Below are positions 22,576 through 29,446 of a stretch of 31,395 bases of DNA, in pieces. The position numbers and the translations under genes are program-made. Source of the DNA: Pseudodesulfovibrio sp. (GTDB lineage Bacteria; Desulfobacterota; Desulfovibrionia; Desulfovibrionales; Desulfovibrionaceae); assembly GCA_022712815.1 (NCBI GenBank), contig JAFLJW010000412.1, positions 1 through 31,395 on the forward strand, in the 5' to 3' direction. How positions within the stretch are numbered: position 1 is the first letter of the stretch; each line of letters opens with the position of its first letter. The notes beneath the pieces were generated by a model. The model was given only the letters and a program-made list of their open reading frames with translations. It had not been told where the DNA came from and did no database searches.

Positions 22576-22800
22576 CTAAGCCACTAGAACTTTTTCAGCA
22601 ATTCCGCGCTCGACCATAATACGCCCCTCACCAACCGAAACGATGAGCGGACCACGACCATTGTTGAACACTTCAACCTCCACTCCGGGGATAATCCCCA
22701 AGGATTCAAGCCTGGTCCTTGCTTTCACCCCTGCATCAACGGCAACTACAAAAGCTGTTTCTCCCGCTGCGATAGTCCGCAACGTCTTTTGTGATGACAT
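22576..22800 (-). CDS. feoA: FeoA family protein (first gene of the feo operon)
   Basis: The 74-residue product is a second single-domain FeoA: LRTIAAGETAFVVAVDAG, then ARTRLESLGIIPGVEVEVFNN, GRGPLIVSVGEGRIMVERG and a final AEKVLVA. It is the first gene after the Fur-controlled promoter and lies about 125 bases before the next feoA. Two FeoA proteins per FeoB are common in Desulfovibrio; they may form a heteromeric regulator of the transporter. Confidence 0.92.
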   Translation of the reverse strand: MSSQKTLRTIAAGETAFVVAVDAGVKARTRLESLGIIPGVEVEVFNNGRGPLIVSVGEGRIMVERGIAEKVLVA

Positions 22801-22839
22801 ACCTTTCCCTTATTTTTACAACACATGAAGGTTGCAATT

Positions 22840-22858
22840 GATAATGAAATTCAGTATC
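22840..22858. promoter_or_regulatory. Fur box at the feo promoter
   Basis: GATAATGAAATTCAGTATC matches the 19-base Fur consensus at 15-16 positions by eye. It lies 40 bases before feoA (22800) and just downstream of a candidate -10 (22861-22867), in the intergenic region shared with the divergent Fur-like gene. Confidence 0.85.
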
Positions 22859-22860
22859 AG

Positions 22861-22888
22861 TATTATGCTTTGAGTCACAAAGGGTCAA
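22861..22888 (-). promoter_or_regulatory. Candidate promoter of the feo operon
   Basis: On the minus strand TTGACC (22888-22883) is followed after 15-17 bases by CATAATAC (22867-22860). The Fur box covers the expected start site, which would give iron repression. Confidence 0.6.
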
Positions 22889-22926
22889 CAAAAATGAGAA
22901 GATGAAATACAATCTCAATTACCATG

Positions 22927-22952
22927 CAAAAAAAGGCTCTCCAGAGAGCCTT
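22927..22952 (-). terminator. Intrinsic terminator reading leftward, inside the leader of the Fur-like gene
   Basis: AAGGCTCT (22933-22940) pairs perfectly with AGAGCCTT (22945-22952). On the minus strand the hairpin is followed by seven T (22933-22927). No minus-strand gene ends nearby except the methyltransferase gene that ends at 23651, so it may stop antisense readthrough before the feo promoter. Confidence 0.7.
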
Positions 22953-23013
22953 ATTGAGATCGAAGGTCAACCGCAAAAAAAATAACGTTTTAATAAAGGG
23001 AAAAGTCGAGGAC

Positions 23014-23523
23014 ATGGAAAAAGCACTCAAAACGTTCAAAGAATATCTGACAAGCAACAGCCTCAAGCTGACCCAGCCACGCTTGCTGATATTCAAAGTG
23101 TTTATGAGCGGCGAGAGCAAGATGAGCCCAGAGAATCTGCTTGAAAATGTACAGAGTATCGACGATTCGGTGAGTCGTTCCACGATCTACAGAACTGTCA
23201 AACTCTTGCATAATGCTGGCATTGCTCGCTGCATACACTCCAGCGATGGTGCCACTTGTTATGAACCCATGGGGGATCAATACACCCAAATGGTCTGTGA
23301 ACGGTGCGGCAAATCATTTCCGATCAAGAACCCATATCTGGAATGTCTGCTGCAGGAGACAACCCGCCAGCAGGGTTTTACCCTCTTCCGTTACCAGGCC
23401 GTCCTCTACGGAGTGTGCTGCAACTGCACTGGCCACCTGTGCTCTGAACGACCAGAAGAATTATCAACAGAAAACAAAAACCAAGGAGAATGCCATGACC
23501 TTCCGAACAACAATCAACAGTAA
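23014..23523 (+). CDS. Fur-family regulator lacking the usual sensing-site histidines
   Basis: The 169-residue product has a Fur-type winged helix (LTQPRLLIFKVF, then SRSTIYRTVKLLHNAGI) and the two structural-zinc CxxC pairs (C95-x-x-C98 and C135-x-x-C138). The HHDH-type segment before the first CxxC is YTQM here, and the His of the GFxLxRH segment is Tyr, so the usual regulatory metal site is missing. The tail after residue 140 is longer than in Fur and overlaps the next small gene. ATG 23014 follows GAGGA; a reading from 22924 would run through a terminator hairpin. It is divergent from feoAAB, which suggests it controls them. It may sense something other than Fe(II), or act without metal. 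Confidence 0.85.
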   Translation: MEKALKTFKEYLTSNSLKLTQPRLLIFKVFMSGESKMSPENLLENVQSIDDSVSRSTIYRTVKLLHNAGIARCIHSSDGATCYEPMGDQYTQMVCERCGKSFPIKNPYLECLLQETTRQQGFTLFRYQAVLYGVCCNCTGHLCSERPEELSTENKNQGECHDLPNNNQQ

Positions 23524-23650
23524 ATCCAACCCCAAAGATTTCCTGAGGCGCGGCTTCAAATCCATGTTTTCCAATTACGGACAACCGGAAAAAGCCACGC
23601 CTCCCGTTGACACGGAATCTGACAAAAAGAAGCAGCCTGTGTCCCGTTGA
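23495..23650 (+). CDS. Small basic protein overlapping the Fur-like gene
   Basis: The 51-residue product begins at ATG 23495, behind AAGGAG, and ends at a TGA one base before the methyltransferase gene on the other strand. It overlaps the last 29 bases of the Fur-like gene in another frame. The sequence has a basic amphipathic stretch (DFLRRGFKSMFSNYG) followed by a polar, Lys-rich tail (KATPPVDTESDKKKQ). It has no signal peptide or metal motif. The function is unknown. The strong ribosome site and the operon position argue that it is real; a shortened Fur-like reading without this overlap would be the alternative. Confidence 0.55.
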   Translation: MTFRTTINSKSNPKDFLRRGFKSMFSNYGQPEKATPPVDTESDKKKQPVSR

Positions 23651-24667
23651 TCACTTCGGCCATTGTGCAACGGTGATAAGCCCAAAACCAGTGGGTGACA
23701 CCGGTTGGAAACGCACATCCTCAAAACCTGCACCGGACAGCGCATCCGCAAGCTCTTCCCTCTCAATAAAATGAGAAGGATAGCCGCACAGGCGCGTCAA
23801 CAACTCAAGTGATGCCGAGGTCAGGCGGTCCTTGTTGCCTCCATCTCCCGCATAGTGGTGGGATACGAACCATCCCCCGGGACGAAGGCTCTCCGCAATA
23901 CGCTTGAGCACTGTGGTCAAATCATCCTTGAACACATAAAGAAAATGGGAAGTAAGAGCGAGGTCAAACCCGCTCACGGGGAGGTTGTCGGACCTAAAGT
24001 CCAACCCTGTGGTTGTGATCCGACCTTCATATCCCAGGGCATTGCATCGCGCCTGCGCCTGCTCCGCCACTGGTGGAAGATCGAACAAGACACCATTCAT
24101 GTCATCATTCTGATCAAGTACGCCCATAAGATACGAACCATGATTACCCCCGATATCGCACATGGTGCGGAAATCATTGAATCCGGGCAGCCCGGTCACA
24201 ACTTCAATCACCGGCAGCAGCCCGCTTCCCAGTGCATCCTGAGCCGTACCATCCATCACATCGGCAGCACCCCACTTCTCATCGACCGTGTCACGATCCA
24301 CGTCTCCTCCAGCGACCAGCTCGGAAATCGAGTTCTCAATGGAACTGATAAACTGCATGGTCAGCTGAATGCTCAGCCCCTGATACAACGGTTCTGAGGA
24401 AACAAGGAATTCCATTGCCACGGGAGTATTAATGTACTGGTCGCCATGTTTCTCCAAGAGTTTCACTGCCACCAATATATCCAGCATGGATTCAAGCCGT
24501 TCTGAAACAAGTCCCAACGATTTTGCCAACACCTCCAGAGATCGCTCCTCTCCCAACATGTCAAAAATCTTCAATTCCACGGCAGCCAATACCGCCTTGG
24601 CGGAAATGGATTGTATCACCATGGCGTGAACTGGTTCAAAATCATTCTCTGGTTTCACTAACTTCAT
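23651..24667 (-). CDS. SAM-dependent O-methyltransferase-type protein with N-terminal winged-helix domain
   Basis: The 338-residue product has the layout of plant-like O-methyltransferases (acetylserotonin or hydroxyneurosporene type). There is a winged-helix dimerisation domain at about 14-105 (ISAKAVLAAVELKIFDML, LGLVSERLESMLDILVAV), then a Rossmann SAM domain with D171-IGGNHGSYL, a D-loop GVLFDLPPV, and a late LRPGGWFVSHHYAGDGG. The substrate is unknown; many bacterial relatives act on small aromatic or thiol metabolites. ATG 24667 is chosen because GGAGGAACTC precedes it; ATG 24679 is in frame. It follows a MarR gene and is separated from it by a palindrome likely to be its operator. Confidence 0.8.
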   Translation of the reverse strand: MKLVKPENDFEPVHAMVIQSISAKAVLAAVELKIFDMLGEERSLEVLAKSLGLVSERLESMLDILVAVKLLEKHGDQYINTPVAMEFLVSSEPLYQGLSIQLTMQFISSIENSISELVAGGDVDRDTVDEKWGAADVMDGTAQDALGSGLLPVIEVVTGLPGFNDFRTMCDIGGNHGSYLMGVLDQNDDMNGVLFDLPPVAEQAQARCNALGYEGRITTTGLDFRSDNLPVSGFDLALTSHFLYVFKDDLTTVLKRIAESLRPGGWFVSHHYAGDGGNKDRLTSASLELLTRLCGYPSHFIEREELADALSGAGFEDVRFQPVSPTGFGLITVAQWPK

Positions 24668-24682
24668 GAGTTCCTCCATATG

Positions 24683-24697
24683 GTTTAGTATCTAAAC
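24683..24697. promoter_or_regulatory. Candidate MarR operator upstream of the methyltransferase gene
   Basis: GTTTAGTATCTAAAC is a 6-3-6 perfect inverted repeat between the MarR stop (24717) and the methyltransferase start (24667). A related GTTTAAA half-site lies at 24703-24709. It overlaps the region where a promoter for the methyltransferase gene alone would lie. Confidence 0.55.
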
Positions 24698-24716
24698 ACT
24701 TTGTTTAAAAAAATAT

Positions 24717-25175
24717 CTACACAAGATAACGGTCCATCCAGCCATCCATTTGTTCGGCCATTTCAGCGACAGCAGCATAAGAATCTTCATCCAGTTTACC
24801 AAGATACTCCAAAAACTTCTTATCGTGTACTTTGTGAAAATTCAGATGGCTATCACTGGCTTTCTTCCCCAGTTTCGTGGTGGTCACGATAACCTTTGAG
24901 CCATTCTCGGGGTCGCTTTTCTTGACTAATAACCCCTTTTTCACAAGCTTGGCTACCTGCTGGGAAACAGCTCCCTTGGTCACGCCAAATGCCTTTGCCA
25001 GTTCCGTCACTCCCGCCCCACCTTTCCTTTCCACGGTGGTGATCATGTGAATTTCCACAGGATACAGGTCCATACCCACACCGAAATCATATGGTTTACG
25101 ATCAATCATCGCATATTTTGCCATGGATCGCCCCATGGCCTGCAACACAGGCATCATTTCTTCAAAATCTCTCAT
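24717..25175 (-). CDS. MarR-family transcriptional regulator
   Basis: The product has about 152 residues and a MarR fold. The helix-turn-helix is VTELAKAFGVTKGAVSQQVAKLVKKGLL, quoted here by its core FGVTKGAVSQQVAKL, and the wing is SDPENGSKVIVTTTKLG. Dimer helices lie on either side. The start is uncertain: ATG 25175 gives MRDFEEMMP, while a GTG at 25199 adds eight residues; neither has a clear ribosome site. It lies between the canonical fur gene and the methyltransferase gene, all on the minus strand, and probably controls the methyltransferase gene through the repeat at 24683-24697. Confidence 0.8.
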   Translation of the reverse strand: MRDFEEMMPVLQAMGRSMAKYAMIDRKPYDFGVGMDLYPVEIHMITTVERKGGAGVTELAKAFGVTKGAVSQQVAKLVKKGLLVKKSDPENGSKVIVTTTKLGKKASDSHLNFHKVHDKKFLEYLGKLDEDSYAAVAEMAEQMDGWMDRYLV

Positions 25176-25229
25176 TCCCAATGTATAGCAGTTGAACACT
25201 ATCTCGTCAAAAGACCAAAGATACTTTTT

Positions 25230-25670
25230 TTACTGGCCCTGCCCCTGACAGCGACCACAAAGGCCAAACAGGTACATGCGGTGTCGTGTCAACTCGAATC
25301 CATACTTCTGCGCGACCTCTTTCTGCCGATGCTCGATGTCCTCATCATATACTTCGACCGTCTTACCGCAACGCATGCATATGAGGTGATCATGGTGCGC
25401 ATGCCCATAGGAACGTTCATAAAGGATGAGACTCTCCCCGGTATCAAAAGAGTCGGCCAATCCGGAATTTACCAACAACTTGAGAGTACGGTAAATTGTG
25501 GCCTGCCCAATATCCGATGCTTTTCCTCTAACCAAGGCACACAGGTCCTCGGCTGAGAAATGCCCGTCGGCCTCCAAAAATGTCTCCACTATCAACTTGC
25601 GTTGTGGGGTCATGCTGAGGCCATGACCTCTGAGGTAGTCGATAAAAAGGTGTTCAGGTGTTTTAAACAT
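25230..25670 (-). CDS. fur: Ferric uptake regulator Fur
   Basis: This 146-residue Fe(II)-sensing repressor is complete. It has the winged helix (MTPQRKLIVETFL, then GQATIYRTLKLLVNSG), the regulatory segment H90-x-H92-H93-D94-H95, structural CxxC pairs (C98/C101 and C138/C141), and the His130 of the GFELTRH segment. It is thus the canonical Fur of the window, in contrast to the homologue at 23014-23523. ATG 25670 has a weak ribosome site. A Fur box lies 10-24 bases upstream, so autoregulation is likely. It could also be a PerR or Zur, but the neighbouring iron genes favour Fur. Confidence 0.9.
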   Translation of the reverse strand: MFKTPEHLFIDYLRGHGLSMTPQRKLIVETFLEADGHFSAEDLCALVRGKASDIGQATIYRTLKLLVNSGLADSFDTGESLILYERSYGHAHHDHLICMRCGKTVEVYDEDIEHRQKEVAQKYGFELTRHRMYLFGLCGRCQGQGQ

Positions 25671-25679
25671 GGGTTGTAA

Positions 25680-25694
25680 TGAAACTCATTTTCA
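25680..25694. promoter_or_regulatory. Fur box upstream of fur
   Basis: Read on the minus strand, TGAAAATGAGTTTCA matches the Fur core TGATAATNATTATCA at 11 of 14 positions and is nearly palindromic. It lies ten bases before the fur start, so it likely mediates autoregulation. Confidence 0.75.
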
Positions 25695-25708
25695 ATATCA
25701 ATGCAAGC

Positions 25709-26170
25709 TCAAAATCCAACTGCGGCCAAAAAACGCGAGGATGTAACACCAGACACGATATGCTTGCGCGTTCTTTCGGACAGGTGCAAATTCTCCATTA
25801 TTTCAAGGGGAGCACTGTTATACGCATTTTTCAAAACCAACTCGAAATTATGCCGGAGAAGCTCGAACGCCGCCTTGACATCAATGAACTCGTTGTCCGG
25901 TCCCCGCCATGCCAGCACCAGAGAGTCGGAAATTTCCCCGGCCTTGTGCGACGGAGTCATGAGCCTGTACCAATCCAGCGAAGCCCCGACCCTCTCATCT
26001 TCGCCTGGGTAGCAAAAGGAGCGCCACGCATTCGGTGGCCTGGAAATGGCGGAGTCCAGCACAACTTGCGGTACGGCTAAATCCTTTTCAAACTGCTCCA
26101 GCTCGATGGAATATTTCACGACAGGGCGATGATTGCCCCGCTTCTTGTGTACGGACCACTGAATCTTCAT
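25709..26170 (-). CDS. Hypothetical protein, last gene of the AAA/VWA operon
   Basis: I do not recognise this 153-residue protein. It has no signal peptide or transmembrane helix. The N-terminus is basic (MKIQWSVHKKRGNHRPVVKY), followed by a mixed region with several Trp, Pro and Arg (SRPPNAWRSFCYPGEDERVG) and a helical C-terminus (KAAFELLRHNFELVLKNAY, then LSERTRKHIVSG). ATG 26170 is preceded by AAGGGG; a start at 26212 is in frame but less well supported. It follows the VWA gene by 16 bases and probably works with the AAA/VWA pair as adaptor or substrate; that is inferred from position only. Confidence 0.65.
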   Translation of the reverse strand: MKIQWSVHKKRGNHRPVVKYSIELEQFEKDLAVPQVVLDSAISRPPNAWRSFCYPGEDERVGASLDWYRLMTPSHKAGEISDSLVLAWRGPDNEFIDVKAAFELLRHNFELVLKNAYNSAPLEIMENLHLSERTRKHIVSGVTSSRFLAAVGF

Positions 26171-26186
26171 AGTGTCCCCTTTTTTC

Positions 26187-27497
26187 TTAATAGATTTCCA
26201 GGATATCGCCAAAGGGCGGTGTGTTGCCGCCCTGACCTACCTGTGCCCACAAAACCGGATATGCCGGTTCCTGCTCCGGGAATCTCAAACACTCCATATC
26301 CGTCAAATAGACCAAACATGCCGGATCAAGGCCCTCTTGTTCCACCCACTGAAAGACCGGGCGATAGTCCGTGCCTCCGCCACCTTCCGGTGTAAGATTC
26401 AGCGGCAAATCAGTTCGCCCGAATGATTCCGATCCAGTGATCTGACTGTCGCAACAAATCACATGGATGGTTGTATCAAAGGACTCCAGAATGCCGGATA
26501 CCTCGGCTGCAAACTGGTCCAGCTCCTGTGCTGTCACACTGCCGGAGGTGTCGAGGGCAAGGACAACCTCCGGCAGCTTTTGGTGTGACAAGGACGGAAG
26601 GATCACGTCCAAATGCAAAAATCGTTTATTGGGTGGCATCCAGCTATAGTCGTCCCGCGCCCGATCACTGATATACCTGGACAACAATTCCTGCCAATCG
26701 AGCTTCGGATTCAGGACATCGTTGATCAACCGCTCCAGTCCGCCCGGAAGATCACCGATTTCCCGAGCCTTCTGGGCGGCCTGCGCCAATGCCAGCTCCC
26801 ACTCTTCATCTGAACCGGATTCACTGGTTGCACCGCCCAGCTCTGAATCTTCACTGTCGCGCACTTCACCGCTTCCACCGGGGTCGCCAGATTCAACTGG
26901 GCTGCCTTTTTCGCCGGGATCATCACCGGCCAAACCTTCTTCCACCTGACCGTCTCCGTCAGCTTCACCGCTCCCGGATTCGGACATGTCGCCAAGATCG
27001 TCACTCTCACCGGCTTGAGCTCCGGCGTTATCCACATCCATCTCGCCATCCGCTTCGCCCTGCCCATCGGACAGGGCAGGCTTTTCCTCGCCGCCACGAT
27101 CGCCGCAAAGAGCGACATAAATTTCATCTGCACTTTTGCCGTGATACACGGGGTTATCCAGATACTTTGGCGGCAAATCCAACCCGGCATCCAACAAAAT
27201 CCAGTTGATTGCGTAATCACAGGCCATGTTCCATAAGCCATGATCCCGTCCCATGCGCCTGGTGTGGTGCTGGCAAGCCGGGTGCATGACGGTATGGGCC
27301 ATAAGCCCCAGCACCTGCTCAGCCTTGAGGTTCGCAACATAACGCGGGTTGTAGGCCAATGTCCTGCCATCGGTCCACGCTGTAGCGCACCCGTGATCCT
27401 CCTTCGGCTCCATCCGCAAACACAGGGAGCCGAAAAAGGGATGTTCCAACAACAGACTGGTTCTCGCCTTGATAATTTTATTACGGACGCTATGCAT
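26187..27497 (-). CDS. VWA-domain protein with degenerate metallopeptidase domain (DUF2201-type)
   Basis: The 436-residue product has an N-terminal metallopeptidase-like domain (about 1-130). It is followed by a long acidic Gly/Ser/Asp/Glu-rich linker (about 135-232) and a C-terminal VWA domain. The VWA metal site has D316-TSGS at 316-320 and GGGGTDYRP around 372-380. In the first domain H68-T69-V70-M71-H72 stands where HExxH is expected, so the catalytic Glu is Thr. This makes peptidase activity unlikely. Proteins of this type pair with MoxR-like AAA ATPases, and the ATPase gene is directly upstream. I chose ATG 27497; a GTG at 27503 abuts the previous stop. Confidence 0.8.
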   Translation of the reverse strand: MHSVRNKIIKARTSLLLEHPFFGSLCLRMEPKEDHGCATAWTDGRTLAYNPRYVANLKAEQVLGLMAHTVMHPACQHHTRRMGRDHGLWNMACDYAINWILLDAGLDLPPKYLDNPVYHGKSADEIYVALCGDRGGEEKPALSDGQGEADGEMDVDNAGAQAGESDDLGDMSESGSGEADGDGQVEEGLAGDDPGEKGSPVESGDPGGSGEVRDSEDSELGGATSESGSDEEWELALAQAAQKAREIGDLPGGLERLINDVLNPKLDWQELLSRYISDRARDDYSWMPPNKRFLHLDVILPSLSHQKLPEVVLALDTSGSVTAQELDQFAAEVSGILESFDTTIHVICCDSQITGSESFGRTDLPLNLTPEGGGGTDYRPVFQWVEQEGLDPACLVYLTDMECLRFPEQEPAYPVLWAQVGQGGNTPPFGDILEIY

Positions 27498-27503
27498 AAT
27501 CAC

Positions 27504-28484
27504 CTAGAGCAAAACGTCTGAGTTGGCGGTCGCCCAACGCGAGAATGCCGGAGAATCAACCACGGATTTGTGGGTCTTCACAGCATCTCGGACCAGCAAT
27601 ACCCCAAACTCCGAGGGCAGCCGGGAGGCATATGTAATGATTGAGTCCGCAGTCTTGTCCCCGGCCCTTTTGGCCAGAACCTCGCACAACGCATACAAAG
27701 TTGCGGGTTCCTCAGGAATTACTGCGGTGCCAGGATTGTTGATGACAACATCCAGATCGGGCAATTGCCTGAAGACCCGGGAGAACCCTGCGAATTCCGC
27801 GGCCGCGCCGGGACCGACAGTCCCCTTTAACAGACTCAGTTCCACATCCGGGTCCGGGGTCGAGGCAAGCATACGGGCGGCAAATTCCCATGATCTTGGC
27901 GAAGGAAATGCCTTTTCATTCTTTTTGGGATCAAAATTATGCAACAAGTTCGGCCTGAAACGGATGAAAGCAAGAACTTCTTCGGGGACGCCCGCTGCCT
28001 CTGCCCACTCCAGCCACGTGTTCACATCAACGGAGAAATCAAGATGCACAAAACGGTTGGCCAGAGCTGAGGGCATGCGATGCGTAACGGCGCGGTCACT
28101 TTCGCGATTACCGGCAGCGATCACAGTCCAACCGTCCGGCAACGTATATTCACCCACCTTGCGATCCAACACCAACTGGTAGCAGGCAGCCTGCACCAAC
28201 GGCGGCGCAGCGTTCAACTCATCGAGGAAAAGAATGCCTTCCCCTTCTGAAGGAAGAAAGGACGGAGGATTCCAATGGGCGACGTCACCCTTTATAGACG
28301 GCAGGCCGCGCAGGTCCACCGGGTCCAGAAGCACGGCACGTATATCGGTCAGCTCCAGCTCCAGCTCTTCAGCAACCTGAGATACGACCTGGCTTTTACC
28401 AACACCGGGGGCTCCCCAAATAAAAACAGGCTGCTTTAAAGGGACAAGTACTTTCAAGGATTTTTTTATCTGATTTGAATCCAT
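27504..28484 (-). CDS. MoxR/dynein-related AAA+ ATPase
   Basis: The 326-residue ATPase has Walker A GAPGVGKS at 24-31 and Walker B LFLDELN with D88-E89. Later AAGNRESD acts as sensor 1 and PSALANRFVHLDFSVD as the arginine-finger region. The layout is the AAA_5 type used with VWA-domain partners to remodel or insert metal into target proteins. It is encoded just before the VWA gene and eight bases after the SiaC-like gene, so it belongs to the same long operon. GAGGGTGGC precedes ATG 28484. The target is unknown. Confidence 0.85.
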   Translation of the reverse strand: MDSNQIKKSLKVLVPLKQPVFIWGAPGVGKSQVVSQVAEELELELTDIRAVLLDPVDLRGLPSIKGDVAHWNPPSFLPSEGEGILFLDELNAAPPLVQAACYQLVLDRKVGEYTLPDGWTVIAAGNRESDRAVTHRMPSALANRFVHLDFSVDVNTWLEWAEAAGVPEEVLAFIRFRPNLLHNFDPKKNEKAFPSPRSWEFAARMLASTPDPDVELSLLKGTVGPGAAAEFAGFSRVFRQLPDLDVVINNPGTAVIPEEPATLYALCEVLAKRAGDKTADSIITYASRLPSEFGVLLVRDAVKTHKSVVDSPAFSRWATANSDVLL

Positions 28485-28492
28485 GCCACCCT

Positions 28493-28882
28493 CTAATTGC
28501 TAGTATATTCGACGAGATTGAATTTTATTTTTTCAACATCTTCCATGAACTCTTCACCGCACTCCATGGCAGACTCATTTTCTTCATGGTATCGCCAATT
28601 GACCACGATTTTTTTACCTCTTTCCGCCTGTTCATCCAGCATGTCGAAGAAATCCATGAACATCTTTGAGGAAGACGAATTGAAATAGAGAATTTCCATA
28701 TCGATCTCCACAAGCCCCCCGTTACTGGAACTGAAAAAGGTATCAAGCCACTCGAACATGGGACCATAAAAGGCCCAGCAATTCTCAGGATAGGATTCAC
28801 CCTTGATTTCAAAAGGCATCACCTCTGGGTCAAAACATATCTCGGGCGACGAAGTAGTCGCCTGCACGCTGTATTTGGTCAT
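28493..28882 (-). CDS. siaC: SiaC-family regulatory phosphoprotein (DUF1987)
   Basis: The 129-residue product matches the DUF1987/SiaC layout: an early TTSSPEICFDPE, a GESYPENCWAFYGPMFEWL helix region, then IDMEILYFNSSSSKMFMDFF. In Pseudomonas, SiaC is phosphorylated on Thr68 by SiaB, dephosphorylated by SiaA, and activates the diguanylate cyclase SiaD. Here Ser69 takes the place of that Thr in the FN[T/S]SS segment. I chose ATG 28882, six bases after AGGAG. All four partners are encoded together in this operon. Function is inferred from the family. Confidence 0.9.
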   Translation of the reverse strand: MTKYSVQATTSSPEICFDPEVMPFEIKGESYPENCWAFYGPMFEWLDTFFSSSNGGLVEIDMEILYFNSSSSKMFMDFFDMLDEQAERGKKIVVNWRYHEENESAMECGEEFMEDVEKIKFNLVEYTSN

Positions 28883-28891
28883 CGCCATCTC

Positions 28892-29446
28892 CTACTGAGT
28901 TACCACTTTCAAGGAAAAGAAAGAGGTGCTTCCGTCCACCGGCACAATATCGAAATCAAGCGGACGGGAAGCCTTGCGCGCCATCTCGACAAATCCAAGC
29001 CCCGCACCTTTGTCCGTGATGCAATCAGGATTTCTCCTGCACTCTTTGTAATAGGCCTTGAGTTCATCCTTGCTCATGGAACGCAAGCTCTCGATATGTT
29101 CGGCCAGCTCACTGCAATCGGCAGTCTCCACCTTGTTCCCGCATGCCACGAAAAAACGGCCGTCAGCATCACGCCCCACAACCACCTGGCCGTAGGCCAT
29201 CTCTCCAATCTGTTCGCCGTTATCCGCATGACGGTCGATGGAGTACCGGACTATATTCTGCATCTGTTCCACCAAAACGGCGAACACACGTTGAACCGCG
29301 GCCACACCGGCGTCTTCGGCGCGCATCTTTGAACGCATGAGTTCGGCTATCCCTTCCACTATAGACTGTGAGACCGGGCCACTAAAATACAAAATGACCC
29401 CTTCTCGTTGCATTTCTTCATAATATTTAAATAAGCTCATTCCCAT
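28892..29446 (-). CDS. siaB: SiaB-family protein kinase
   Basis: The 184-residue cytoplasmic protein starts FKYYEEMQREGVILYFSGPVS and contains a helical GHKL-like core (VEQMQNIVRYSIDRH), a beta segment (VVVGRDADGRFFVACGN) and a GAGLGFVEMARK glycine turn, as in SiaB kinases (DUF6272). It phosphorylates SiaC, opposing the SiaA phosphatase. Its start overlaps the end of the siaA gene by 20 bases, and siaC follows nine bases after its stop. The ATG follows AGAGGT. The assignment rests on fold and neighbours. Confidence 0.88.
   Translation of the reverse strand: MGMSLFKYYEEMQREGVILYFSGPVSQSIVEGIAELMRSKMRAEDAGVAAVQRVFAVLVEQMQNIVRYSIDRHADNGEQIGEMAYGQVVVGRDADGRFFVACGNKVETADCSELAEHIESLRSMSKDELKAYYKECRRNPDCITDKGAGLGFVEMARKASRPLDFDIVPVDGSTSFFSLKVVTQ

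Noticed and set aside
22924..23013. N-terminal extension of the Fur-like protein
   Set aside because: It would place coding sequence over a perfect terminator hairpin; ATG 23014 has a good ribosome site and begins the Fur similarity.
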